A stretch of 64,000 nucleotides of DNA from Streptomyces flavofungini (GTDB lineage Bacteria > Actinomycetota > Actinomycetes > Streptomycetales > Streptomycetaceae): assembly GCF_014650815.1 (NCBI RefSeq), contig NZ_BMVR01000008.1, positions 1 through 64,000 of the forward strand, read 5' to 3'. The translations under genes and the position numbers were made by a program. Shown piece by piece: positions 24,982 through 33,204 of the stretch (position 1 is the first letter of the stretch; each line of letters opens with the position of its first letter). The notes beneath the pieces were generated by a model, which made no database searches, had not been told where the DNA came from, and saw only the letters and a list, made by a program, of their open reading frames with translations.

Positions 24982-25018
24982 GACGCTGGACGGGGCGCTC
25001 GACGAACTGCTTCCGTGA
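24925..25018 (+). pseudogene. possible 3' fragment of a plus-strand gene
   Basis: The plus strand reads VRYVYESLSAGEAAFKTLDG then ALDELLP and stop at 25018, with strong third-position GC. It has no start or 5' part; upstream is the antisense of the regulator remnant. It looks like the tail of a gene whose beginning was lost at a rearrangement junction, but it overlaps the first codons of the minus-strand remnant, so only one reading may be historical. Low certainty. Confidence 0.25.
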
Positions 25019-25102
25019 GGAGCCCGGCGCTTCCGTACGGGGGCCGGTGATCAGCAGGGCCGGAAGGGCCGCCTGCGCGCATCCGCGCGAGTGGCCCTCC
25101 CT

Positions 25103-25156
25103 GTTGCCGAGGTTGCCGGGGTTGCCGGGGTTGCCGAGGTTGCCGGGGTTGTCAGG
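25103..25156. repeat. 9-bp tandem repeat (minisatellite)
   Basis: Five and a part copies of gttgcc(g/a)gg-type units: gttgccgag, gttgccggg, gttgccggg, gttgccgag, gttgccggg, then gttgtcagg. The last unit contains the stop codon of the minus-strand secreted-protein gene ending at 25152. Confidence 0.8.
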
Positions 25157-25514
25157 ACGGCAGCGGCGGCGTGAAGCGGACCGAGCGGAGCGTGAGGCGT
25201 TCGCTGCCGTACCCGGTGTGCGGCCGCAGCGTGAACGAGTCACCGTCGCAGTCCGGCCCGGTGAAGACGTGCGCGAACTGGTCCGTCCGGTTGCGCGGCG
25301 AGTGGGCGGGTGAGCTGGAGTCCGGGTCCCCCACCTCCGGCAGGGTGACGCAGACCCAACTGTCCGGGTTGTCGATGGCGGCGATCTGGGGGCGGCCGTC
25401 GAGACCGCTGTACGTGTACTGGAACGTCCCCTCGGCCGCGGCGGCGGACGTCGGCAGGGTGACGATCAGGGCAAGGGCACCCGAGGCGGCGGCCAGGGCG
25501 GTGCGGAAACGCAT
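25152..25514 (-). CDS. small secreted protein, paralogue family member 1
   Basis: 120 residues from ATG 25514. Signal peptide (MRFRTALAAASGALALIVTL then PTSAAAA), then a ~90-residue mature domain: FQYTYSGLDG, WVCVTLPEVGDP, NRTDQFAHVFTGPDCDGDSF and TLRPHTG, ending LTLRSVRF. Two cysteines. It is closely related to the gene at 38994 and more distantly to 28357, 38428 and 42001. The strand-rich pattern ending in S(V)RF with C(D)GD recalls small beta/gamma-crystallin-like secreted proteins; no enzyme motif. Probably exported. Divergent from the condensation-domain gene. Confidence 0.85.
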   Translation of the reverse strand: MRFRTALAAASGALALIVTLPTSAAAAEGTFQYTYSGLDGRPQIAAIDNPDSWVCVTLPEVGDPDSSSPAHSPRNRTDQFAHVFTGPDCDGDSFTLRPHTGYGSERLTLRSVRFTPPLPS

Positions 25515-25863
25515 GGAGGTCCTTTCGGAGCGTTCGGAGAGGTGGACGCACGTGCGCAACGGCTGTCGTTGCCCACCCCCTTGCCCGCGTATCCAGGGAC
25601 TCGTACACCTCACCCCGAAGAGCGAGCGCCCACGTCGCGCACCCCGCGTGCGGAGCGTCCGGCACCAGCGCACGGAAGTGGCCAATGTGGCGCGAGAGGC
25701 GTGGTTGCGGCCGTACCGGCCGCGCGCGGAGGATGCCTCGCTGGGCCCCGGAGGATGCCTCGCCGGACCCCGAGGACACGTCGCCGGGCCCGTGGGCGTC
25801 AAGGCATGCCGGAACCATGATCCAGGCCGGGACATCGCGCCATGCCGGGAACGGAGAGACCGC
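25515..25863. promoter_or_regulatory. divergent spacer with 21-23 bp tandem repeats
   Basis: No gene is convincing in these 349 bp. From about 25727 to 25793 there are three degenerate repeats built on ggaggatgcctcgc(t/c)gg(g/a)cccc. A further pair, gcatgccgg(gaac), occurs at about 25804 and 25842, close to the start at 25864. These may be binding sites or simple slippage products. Confidence 0.4.
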
Positions 25864-27306
25864 GTGCGTATGACCGACATCCAGCGCTGCGAGATCCGCC
25901 CGGGGCGGGTCGTGGAGTGGACGCTGCACCCGAGGGCCGTCGAGACGGCGGCCGGCCTGCCGGAGGACTCCCGGCCGGCCGCCTACGTGCAGGAGTCCCA
26001 TGTGCGCACGGCGCGTTCAGTGCGGGACGACGGCCTGTTCGTACCGACCTGGCTCGGCGCGGCCTTCGACCTCGCCGGGCCCGTCGACACCGAGGCCCTC
26101 CAACAGGCCCTCGCGGCCTGGACCGTACGGCACGAGACGCTGCGCAGCGGCCTGCGCTGGGACGACGGCGAGCTGCGCCGGTTCACGCTCGCCGCCGACG
26201 ATGTCGCGCTGCACCGCCAGGACACCGGGACCTTCACTGACGCCGGCACCCTCGCCCGCTACCTGGAAGACCGCTTCGACACCGCCGCGAACGCCCTGAG
26301 CTGGCCCAACTTCATCTACGCGGCGGTGTTCAGGGAGGACGGCGCGAGCGTCTACGCCGCGTTCGACCACAGCAACGTGGACGCGTACTCGCTGTACCGC
26401 CTGCCCGCCGAGATCCACGACCTGTACGAGGCCGCCCGCGAGAGCCGCGCCGACCCGGCCCCTCCGGTCGCCAGCTACGTCGACTTCTGCGCCGTCGAGC
26501 GCGCCGACGCCGACCAGATCGACGACACGCACGCGGTCGTCGCCCGCTGGCGCGAGTTCATCGCCAGGTGCGGCGGGACCCTGCCGAACTTCCCCATCGA
26601 CCTCGGCCTCGACCCCCAGGGCCCACTGCCCACCCAGAAGTTGCTGTGCGCCCCGCTCGCCGACGACGCGGACGCGGCGGCCTTCGAGGCGTACTGCCGC
26701 CCGTACGGCGGCAGCCTGGTCGGCATCCTGGCCGCCACCGCGCTCGTCCTGCACGAGATGGGCGGGCAGCCCGTGTACCGGGCCGTCGTGCCGTTCCACA
26801 CCCGGGTGAAGTCCCGGTGGCAGGAGTCCCTCGGCTGGTACGTGGGCGGGGCACCCATCGAGATCCCGCTCGCCGAGGCGCCCGACTTCGACAGCGCGCT
26901 GCGCCTGGTCCGCGACGAGCTGCGCCGCACCAAGCCGCTGTCCCGCGTCCCCATCGCCCGTGTCCTGCACCAGCTCGGCGCCGACTTCAGGCCCACGTCC
27001 CCGGACCTGTACTCGATCGTGTCGTTCGTCGACACCCGGTCCGTGCCCGGCTCGGAACGCTGGCCGGACATGCGGGCCCACGGCCTGGTCCGCGTCTCCT
27101 ACGGCGACAAGGTCTGCGCGTGGGTGGCCCGGTTCCACGACGGCCTGCACTTCTCCGCCCGCCACCCCGACACCGACACGGCGCACAAGAACATGCGGCG
27201 GTACGTGGAGGGGGTGCGGCAACACGTCTCTCACGTGCCGCGCGCGGGCCCCACGAGCGGTGTCCACGCGCGGACGCCCTGGACGCGTACGCCCGGAGCG
27301 CCGTAG
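25864..27306 (+). CDS. stand-alone condensation-domain (acyltransferase-like) protein
   Basis: About 480 residues; GTG 25864 has GGAGAG 5 nt upstream, and ATG 25870 is the alternative. The fold is that of NRPS condensation and PapA-type acyltransferases: VPTWLGAAFDLAGPVDTEAL then AWTVRHETLRSGLRW near the N-terminus. The active-site motif reads FDHSNVDAYS (usual HHxxxDG, here D-H-S-N-V-D-A), and later segments are GILAATALVL, VVPFHTRVK and ESLGWYVGGAPIEI. No adenylation or carrier domain is attached or nearby. It could transfer an acyl or aminoacyl group to an unknown acceptor. The His and Asp that matter are present, but the first His is replaced. The 3' end overlaps the convergent YciI gene by 76 bp. 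Confidence 0.82.
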   Translation: MRMTDIQRCEIRPGRVVEWTLHPRAVETAAGLPEDSRPAAYVQESHVRTARSVRDDGLFVPTWLGAAFDLAGPVDTEALQQALAAWTVRHETLRSGLRWDDGELRRFTLAADDVALHRQDTGTFTDAGTLARYLEDRFDTAANALSWPNFIYAAVFREDGASVYAAFDHSNVDAYSLYRLPAEIHDLYEAARESRADPAPPVASYVDFCAVERADADQIDDTHAVVARWREFIARCGGTLPNFPIDLGLDPQGPLPTQKLLCAPLADDADAAAFEAYCRPYGGSLVGILAATALVLHEMGGQPVYRAVVPFHTRVKSRWQESLGWYVGGAPIEIPLAEAPDFDSALRLVRDELRRTKPLSRVPIARVLHQLGADFRPTSPDLYSIVSFVDTRSVPGSERWPDMRAHGLVRVSYGDKVCAWVARFHDGLHFSARHPDTDTAHKNMRRYVEGVRQHVSHVPRAGPTSGVHARTPWTRTPGAP

Positions 27307-27509
27307 TACGGGTCGGCGGCCATGATCTCCTCCAGTTCGGAGCGGTCGACGTCGAAGATCAGGACCGCGCCCGAGTCGTCCGCCCAGGGTCCGGCGGCCA
27401 CCAGTCGGCCCTCGGTGTGCAGTCGGATCAGGCGCTGCCGGTGGGCGGGGCGGGCCGCGAGCCGTTCCGGGGTGCCGTTGTCGGTGAAGGCGAGTTCGAG
27501 GATCAGCAT
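27231..27509 (-). CDS. YciI-like (YCII) protein
   Basis: 92 residues from ATG 27509. A small ferredoxin-like fold protein of the YCII family: LILELAFTDNGTPERLAARP, HRQRLIRLHTEGRLVAAGPW, GAVLIFDVDRSELEEIMAAD and PYYGAPGV. The conserved His/Asp pair typical of the family is represented by H-R-Q-R-L and DVDR. Biochemical role unknown for most members. It is divergent from the Crp-like gene (23-bp gap) and overlaps the condensation gene at its 3' end. Confidence 0.85.
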   Translation of the reverse strand: MLILELAFTDNGTPERLAARPAHRQRLIRLHTEGRLVAAGPWADDSGAVLIFDVDRSELEEIMAADPYYGAPGVRVQGVRAWTPLVGPARGT

Positions 27510-27532
27510 GCGGGGGACGGTACGGTCACGCT

Positions 27533-28252
27533 GTGACCAGGTCTGTATCGGCTGATACACGCGAGCGGTGGCACTCCTTGGGCGACGTTCCGCTCCTCGG
27601 GGCCCTCCCCGACGACGTCCTGCGGCGGCTGTGGCAGGCGTCCGTGCCGAAGGCGGTACCGGCGGGACAGGTCCTGCGGCACGAGGCCGACCCGGCCGCG
27701 CGGCTGCTGCTCCTCCTCGGCGGCAGGGTGACCGCCACCGGCACGACCGGCGCGGGCCGGGTCGTGCGCTTCGGGGAGTGGGCGGCCCCCTGCGCCCTCG
27801 ACAAGATCGCCGTGATCGACGGCGGCGGGCACACGGCCACGCTCACCGCGCTCACGCCCTGCGTCGTGCGGAGTCTGCCCCGGCAGCGTTTCCTGACGCT
27901 GGTCGACGACGAGTCCTCGGTACGCCGCCACGTGCTGCGGGTGCTCGCGGGCAGCGCCCGCGAGCAGCAGGAGCGCCTGGCCCGCACGGCCACGCTGCCC
28001 GCCGGGGCGCGGGTCTCGGTCTGGCTCCTGGAGCGGGCCGCGGCGGCGCCCGGCGGCGGCCCCGTGCCCCTGCCCGGCGGCACCCAGCAGGCCCTCGCCG
28101 AACTGCTCGGCGTGACCCGCGTGACCGTGAACCGCGCCCTGTCCCGGCTCCGGCGCGACGGGCTGATCGACGTGCGGCACCACGCCGTCACCGTCCTCGC
28201 CCCCGAGTTGCTGGAACGTCGCGTTCACGAAGCCGGGTCGGACGTCCGGTGA
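27533..28252 (+). CDS. Crp/Fnr-family transcription regulator
   Basis: 239 residues from GTG 27533. Cyclic-nucleotide-binding-like beta-roll (about 18-125: PLLGALPDDVLRRLWQ, LRHEADPAARLLLLLGGRVT), a dimerisation helix (about 130-155) and a C-terminal winged helix with the recognition helix in QQALAELLGVTRVTVNRALSRL. The phosphate-binding cassette of true CRP is not preserved, so cAMP binding is doubtful. The 23-bp divergent gap to the yciI-like gene suggests control of that gene and of itself. The small secreted-protein gene follows 104 bp downstream. Confidence 0.9.
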   Translation: MTRSVSADTRERWHSLGDVPLLGALPDDVLRRLWQASVPKAVPAGQVLRHEADPAARLLLLLGGRVTATGTTGAGRVVRFGEWAAPCALDKIAVIDGGGHTATLTALTPCVVRSLPRQRFLTLVDDESSVRRHVLRVLAGSAREQQERLARTATLPAGARVSVWLLERAAAAPGGGPVPLPGGTQQALAELLGVTRVTVNRALSRLRRDGLIDVRHHAVTVLAPELLERRVHEAGSDVR

Positions 28253-28356
28253 CGCGTCGCCCGCGCGCGGCAGGGGCGTGCGAGGCGCGGCACCAGCGGG
28301 AAACGCCCCCGCGCTCCCCTGTCGCCACCCGCCTCCGTCAGGAACCGTTGACGTTC

Positions 28357-28692
28357 ATGACGACCACGCACACCTCGAAGACCACCCGCGCGGCCCTCGC
28401 CCTCGGCGCCGCCCTCGCTCTCTTCGCCGCCCTGCCCGCCAGTACGGCGTACGCGGCCAACGGCACGTTCTTCTACCGCTCGGCCCAGGCGGGCGACCTG
28501 GAGATGAACAACCCGGCCAACGGAGAGTGCCGTCTGCTCGCCCAGGGGGGCGCGGAGACCGCCTCGAACCAGACGGACACCAAGGCCACGGTTTACCACG
28601 ACCATGGTTGTGAGGAGGTCCGGATCGTTCTGCACCCCGGGCAGGCTGCGAACTTCACCGGGTCGCTCCCGCACAGCGTGCAGTTCGGCTAG
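28357..28692 (+). CDS. small secreted protein, paralogue family member 2
   Basis: 111 residues from ATG 28357. Signal peptide (TTRAALALGAALALFAALPA to AYA), mature part ANGTFFYRSAQAGDLEMNNP, GECRLLAQGG, ASNQTDTKATVYHDHGCEE and GSLPHSVQFG. Two cysteines. By hand alignment about 55 of 78 mature residues match the protein at 38428. The words accgttgacg precede the ATG in both genes. Exported, no enzyme motif; it may share a beta-crystallin-like fold with the 25152/38994 type. Downstream of the Crp-like regulator on the same strand. Confidence 0.85.
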   Translation: MTTTHTSKTTRAALALGAALALFAALPASTAYAANGTFFYRSAQAGDLEMNNPANGECRLLAQGGAETASNQTDTKATVYHDHGCEEVRIVLHPGQAANFTGSLPHSVQFG

Positions 28693-28728
28693 CCGCCCCC
28701 TCGGCGGTCCCGCCCGCGTCGGCCGTGG

Positions 28729-29283
28729 CTACTGGCCGACCCGGCCGTCGACGCACTCGCGCAGCAGATCCGCGTGCCCGCAGTGCCGCGCGTACTCCTC
28801 GATCCGGTGCACCATCAGCTCCCGGACCGAGGAGCCGTCCTTCAGCCGCTCCCCCAGATCCGGGTGGGCGGCGAGCGCGGCGTCGGTCGCGGCCTGCTCA
28901 CGCTCCAGGTCGGCGTACGCGGCGTCGACCATGGCCTGGTCGGCGACGGCCTCCTCGAAGTCGGCGTTCTTCCGGCCGTACAGCTTGGGCGGGGCCTCGC
29001 CCTCGATCCAGCCGCGCCAGTCCAGTTCCACCTCGGCGAGGTGCCGCAGCAGGCCGAGGAGCGACATCGTCGACGGCGGTACGGAGCGCCGGGCGAGCTG
29101 CTCCGCGTCCAGGCCCTCGCACTTCATGCGCAGGGTCAAGCGATACCCCGACAGGAAGTCGAGGTAGGTCGGCAGCTCGCCGTCCGGGCTGGGGCCGTCG
29201 CTGTCGCGCGGGTCGTTGTCGGGGTCCGCCCACATGTCGGGGTAGACGCTCGCCTGGCTCCATCGCGCGGGTTGGTCGCTCAT
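28729..29283 (-). CDS. DinB/DUF664-family protein
   Basis: 184 residues from ATG 29283 (ATG 29292 possible). A four-helix-bundle DinB-like protein: LDFLSGYRLTLRMKCEGLDA, LLGLLRHLAEVELDWRGWIE and VHRIEEYARHCGHADLLREC. The His residues in RHLAEVE and in HRIEEYARHCGHADL fit the metal site of DUF664/mycothiol-dependent transferase-like proteins. Such proteins in actinobacteria are linked to thiol (mycothiol) transfer, but the substrate cannot be told. Divergent from the STAND NTPase gene (122 bp). Confidence 0.88.
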   Translation of the reverse strand: MSDQPARWSQASVYPDMWADPDNDPRDSDGPSPDGELPTYLDFLSGYRLTLRMKCEGLDAEQLARRSVPPSTMSLLGLLRHLAEVELDWRGWIEGEAPPKLYGRKNADFEEAVADQAMVDAAYADLEREQAATDAALAAHPDLGERLKDGSSVRELMVHRIEEYARHCGHADLLRECVDGRVGQ

Positions 29284-29405
29284 GCGCCCCATGGTCGTGC
29301 GCGGGGCACGGGACCGCCACTGCTTTACGCCCGGCGCCCGGTTCGGCAAGGAGCCGTCCCCGGTGGGCCCCCGGATGGCAGCATGGCGCTGGTGGAGGTG
29401 GGCGC

Positions 29406-31997
29406 ATGGCCGGGGCGGGGCGTCGGGGGCGGTCGCGGGGCGAGTTGATCCGGGAGCGTACGCGGGCGCGGTTCGTGGGGCGGCGGGCGCAGGTGTCCCT
29501 GTTCACCGAGAACCTGACGAAGGATCCGGCGTCGGCGGAGGACCCGGCGGACTTCCTGTTCCATGTGCGCGGGGTCGGGGGCGTGGGCAAGTCGACGCTG
29601 CTGCGGCAGTGGCAGGAGGTGGCCCGGAAGGCGGGTGCGGTCACCGCCGTGGTGGACGAGAACGACGTCCACGGGGTGCCGCAGGCGCTGGCGGAGCTGG
29701 CCCGGCAACTGGCCGAACAGACGGGCCCGCTCAAGGAGTTCGACAAGGCGGCGGAGCAGTACCGCAAGGAGCAGGACGCGGCGGCGGCCGAGTCGATGCT
29801 CACCGAGGGGGCCGACGCGGTGGGCGCCGACGCGTCCCTGTCGAGCCGGGTGGTGACGCAGGCGGCGCTGGGGGCGGCGGCGCTGATCCCCGGGGTCGGG
29901 GCGGCGACGTCGATGGCGAATCAGGATGCGGCGGCGCAGGGGTTGGATCGGTTGCGTGCGGGGTTGCGAGGCCAGGGGGGCCGGGGTCGCCGGGGCCGTG
30001 GGGCGGACGCGAGCGGGCTCGGCCGGGCGTTCGTCGGGGAGCTGGACCGCCTGTCCGGGAAGCACGCGTGGGTGGTGCTGTTCTTCGACACGTGGGAGCA
30101 GACGGGGCGTTTCCTGGACGGGTGGCTGCTGGACCTGCTCCAGGACGAGTTCGGGCCGCTGCCGGCGAACGTGATCATGGTCCTGGCCGGACGGGACGAG
30201 CTGGCGGAACGCCCGTGGGCGCCGCTGCGGCCCCACGTCACGGACGTGCCCCTGGAGGTCTTCACGCAGACGGAGACCCGCGCCCTCCTGGCCGCACGCG
30301 GGGTGACCGAGCCGGACGTGGTGGACGCCGTCCTGCACCTGTCCCTCGGCCTGCCCCTCCTAGTCGAACTCCTCGCCCTGGCCCAGCCGGAGAGCGCGGA
30401 GGAGGTGGGCGCCGGGGCGGACGTGGTCGACGCGGCCGTCGAGCGCTTCGTCCGGTGGATCGACGACCCGGCCGAACGGGACGCGGTCCTGGCCTGCGCG
30501 CTGGCACCCCGCCTGAACGAGGACGTGTTCGCGGCGGCGGTGCCGGAGGAGGCGCGGCGGCTGTGGGGGTGGCTGTGCGGCCAGCCGTTCGTGAGCGGGC
30601 ACGGGGATTTCAAGCAGTACCACGCGGTGGTGCGGGCGAGCATGGTGCGGCAGCGGCGGGTGTTCTCGCCGCAGCGGTGGGGTGCGGCGCACCTGCGGTT
30701 GGCGGAGGCGCACGGCGCTTGGCGCGCGGCGGTCCAGGAGGGCTTGCCCGCGTCGAAGCGGTGGGGCGACGCCCGGTGGCTCCGGCACCGCCTGGACGAG
30801 ATGTACCACCGTCTGTGCGCCCGGCCGTCGGCCGCGTTGACGGCCGCGCTGGCGGTGGCCATCGGTGCCGCCGATGAGGATGTGGCGGTACTACGGCAGT
30901 GGACGGACGCCTTCCAGCAGGCGGCCCGCGACACGGCTGATCCGGATCTGCTGACGTGGGCCGATACGCTCCGCACCGCCGTCTCCGGCCAGGATCCGGC
31001 TCTGGGCTTCCTCACCGCCGTACTGAGCCATGACGCGCTGAGCGCCAAGCACCGAAGCCTGGCCCATACGTACCGTGGCAGGCTCCTCATGTTCGCCGAC
31101 CGCGACGAGGAAGCACTCGCCGAACTCGATCGCGCCCTCACCATCGACCCCGACAACCTGCTCGGCCGGGTGCCTCGCGCGGAAGTGCATCGCAGGCTCC
31201 GGCACTTCGACGAGGCAGTCGCGGACTACACCGCTGTCATCGACAGGGACAGCGGCATGCCCTATGTCCGGGTGTTGCGCGGTTCGGTCCATCGTGAGGC
31301 CGGCCGGTACCAGGACGCCATCAACGACTACACCGCCGCCCTTGAGTTCGAGCCGACTCACGCCAGTGCTCTCTTCTTCCGAGGCCTCGCCCACCAGCGG
31401 ACCGGACGGCTCGCGGAAGCCGTCCGGGACCTCACCACGGCGTTCGACCTGCAGCCCAGCGCGTCCCACTTCCAAGCGCAGCGGGGCGATGTCCACCGGC
31501 AGGCCGGTCACTACGAAGAAGCCATCAGCGACCTCACCGCCGCGCTCTCACACGACTCCGACCGCGTCTGGCACCGTGCCGTGCGCGGCATCACGTACCG
31601 GCAGGCAGGAGATTTCACGAAGGCACGGGACGATCTGTCCAGGGTCGCCGACCGCAGGGTCAGCGACCACAATTTCCCGTTCGAGCTGACCATGCTGGAC
31701 ACGGTCGAGTCAGGCCTCGCATCGTGCAGGCCGCACTGGGTGGAACTGCTCGCCCCGGACGCGCCACAGCCGCTCGAAGCCGGGTTCCGTGACGTCTTCC
31801 GGGCGCTGATCCTCGAACCGTCGCGTGACCTGGCCACCGTCACCGAGGCCTTCCTCTCCGCCGGTCCGACCCAGGCGGCCATCACCAACCTGCTCCTGTA
31901 CCTCACCGAACTCTTCACCGTGGACGGCGACCTGGCCGCCCGCGCCCGCCACTGCCACCACCTCCTCACCACCGAGTCCACCCCCGTGGCCGACTAG
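29406..31997 (+). CDS. STAND-type P-loop NTPase with C-terminal TPR repeats
   Basis: 863 residues from ATG 29406 with ribosome site GGAGGTG. N-terminal region ARFVGRRAQVSLFTENL, Walker A GVGGVGKSTLLRQW (56-69), a glycine-rich insertion (about 155-205) and Walker B VVLFFDTWEQ (224-233), then NVIMVLAGRDEL and a helical/winged region. From about residue 555 there are tetratricopeptide-like repeats: HTYRGRLLMFADRDEEALAE, then RAEVHRRLRHFDEAVADYTA, then RGSVHREAGRYQDAINDYTA, then FFRGLAHQRTGRLAEAVRDL, then GDVHRQAGHYEEAISDLTAA. STAND proteins switch from sensing to oligomeric signalling, in regulation or anti-phage defence. No effector domain is recognisable, and the gene stands alone. Confidence 0.88.
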   Translation: MAGAGRRGRSRGELIRERTRARFVGRRAQVSLFTENLTKDPASAEDPADFLFHVRGVGGVGKSTLLRQWQEVARKAGAVTAVVDENDVHGVPQALAELARQLAEQTGPLKEFDKAAEQYRKEQDAAAAESMLTEGADAVGADASLSSRVVTQAALGAAALIPGVGAATSMANQDAAAQGLDRLRAGLRGQGGRGRRGRGADASGLGRAFVGELDRLSGKHAWVVLFFDTWEQTGRFLDGWLLDLLQDEFGPLPANVIMVLAGRDELAERPWAPLRPHVTDVPLEVFTQTETRALLAARGVTEPDVVDAVLHLSLGLPLLVELLALAQPESAEEVGAGADVVDAAVERFVRWIDDPAERDAVLACALAPRLNEDVFAAAVPEEARRLWGWLCGQPFVSGHGDFKQYHAVVRASMVRQRRVFSPQRWGAAHLRLAEAHGAWRAAVQEGLPASKRWGDARWLRHRLDEMYHRLCARPSAALTAALAVAIGAADEDVAVLRQWTDAFQQAARDTADPDLLTWADTLRTAVSGQDPALGFLTAVLSHDALSAKHRSLAHTYRGRLLMFADRDEEALAELDRALTIDPDNLLGRVPRAEVHRRLRHFDEAVADYTAVIDRDSGMPYVRVLRGSVHREAGRYQDAINDYTAALEFEPTHASALFFRGLAHQRTGRLAEAVRDLTTAFDLQPSASHFQAQRGDVHRQAGHYEEAISDLTAALSHDSDRVWHRAVRGITYRQAGDFTKARDDLSRVADRRVSDHNFPFELTMLDTVESGLASCRPHWVELLAPDAPQPLEAGFRDVFRALILEPSRDLATVTEAFLSAGPTQAAITNLLLYLTELFTVDGDLAARARHCHHLLTTESTPVAD

Positions 31998-32101
31998 GCG
32001 CTCTTGGCCGATCAGGCGCTCTTGATCATCTCCACCCGGAGCACCCACGCTTGCGAAGCCACCACCACGGCGGCACGGCGAGCACCGAGGGGACAGCGCA
32101 C

Positions 32102-33097
32102 ATGACCGAGAAGCGGGCCGAACAGCAGACCGGGAAGCGGGCAGAGCGGCCGACCGAGCGGCAGATCGGCGAGCCCAGCGAAACGCACACTGAAAACCCC
32201 ACCCTGACCGGCAACGAGACCGCCACCCGCAGCTACTACGAATCCACCGACGTCGACCGCTTCTACGACATCGTCTGGGGCGGCGAGGACATCCACACCG
32301 GCATCTACGACCACGACACGGAGCCCGTCGCCGACGCCTCCCGCCGTACCGTCGAGCGCCTCGCCGACCGCCTCGCGGACCGCCTCTCCCCCGGCCGGAC
32401 GGTCCTCGACCTGGGCTCCGGCTACGGCGGCACCGCCCGCTACCTCGCCGACCGCTTCGGCTGCGACGTCGTCGCGCTCAACCTCAGCGCCGTCCAGAAC
32501 GAGCGCCACCGCACGGCCAACGCCAAGCGCGGCCTCGACCACCTCATCGAGGTCGTCACCGGCTCCTTCCACGAAGTGCCTTACGGGGAGCGGCACTTCG
32601 ACGCGGTCTGTTCGCTGGAGGCGTTCTGCCACAGCGGCGACAGGACCCGCGTCCTCAGCGAGGCCGTACGCGTCCTCAAGCCCGGCGGGGCCCTCGCGTT
32701 CACCGACATCATGGCCGCCGAGGACACCCCCGCCGAGGCGCTGCACCCGGTGGTCTCCCGCCTCGGCGTGGACGCCCTGGCCACGCCCTCCTTCTACCTG
32801 CGCCGGCTGGCCGACCTCGGCCTGGCCCCCGTCGACTTCGACGACCACAGCGACCAGATCGCCCGGCACTACGTCCGCCTCACCGCCGAGACCCGCGCCC
32901 GCGAGGCCGACCTGCGCGCCACGATCAGCCCCGCGTACGTCGACGGCCTGCTGTCCAACCTCCCCCTCTGGGTGGACGCGACCCGCGCCCACCGCCTGCG
33001 CTGGGGCATCTTCCACGGCCGCCGGGCCCAGGTCGCTGCTGATGGCCTTGCCGAGCGGGGTGGGTCAGCCCTGGGCCCGCACCCAGGTTCTGACTAA
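32102..33097 (+). CDS. SAM-dependent methyltransferase, sarcosine/dimethylglycine-type
   Basis: 331 residues from ATG 32102 (leader gaggggacagcgcac). A charged ~40-residue N-terminus is followed by ATRSYYESTDVDRFYDIVWG, GEDIHTGIYD and the SAM-binding motif I VLDLGSGYGGTARYL (101-115), then VVALNLSAVQNERHR, GSFHEVPYGERHFDAVCSLE and LKPGGALAFTDIM. The WGGEDIH(I/T)G(I/L)Y element is typical of sarcosine/dimethylglycine N-methyltransferases and close relatives, so betaine formation is a reasonable but unproven role. A frameshifted second copy lies at 39501. Confidence 0.88.
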   Translation: MTEKRAEQQTGKRAERPTERQIGEPSETHTENPTLTGNETATRSYYESTDVDRFYDIVWGGEDIHTGIYDHDTEPVADASRRTVERLADRLADRLSPGRTVLDLGSGYGGTARYLADRFGCDVVALNLSAVQNERHRTANAKRGLDHLIEVVTGSFHEVPYGERHFDAVCSLEAFCHSGDRTRVLSEAVRVLKPGGALAFTDIMAAEDTPAEALHPVVSRLGVDALATPSFYLRRLADLGLAPVDFDDHSDQIARHYVRLTAETRAREADLRATISPAYVDGLLSNLPLWVDATRAHRLRWGIFHGRRAQVAADGLAERGGSALGPHPGSD

Positions 33098-33204
33098 AAA
33101 GAGCGTTCTACTGTGGCGGGGAGGAACAAGGGTGGGGTCCGGGTTCAGGTCCTCGCAGGTCACGGATTAACGCCGGGGCCCGCGCCTTCGGCAGGATGGG
33201 CCGT

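Noticed and set aside
22940..25243. A long open extension upstream of glyA in the same frame.
   Set aside because: It crosses the riboswitch and is antisense to rocD; the ATG at 22939 with GGAGG is the clear start.
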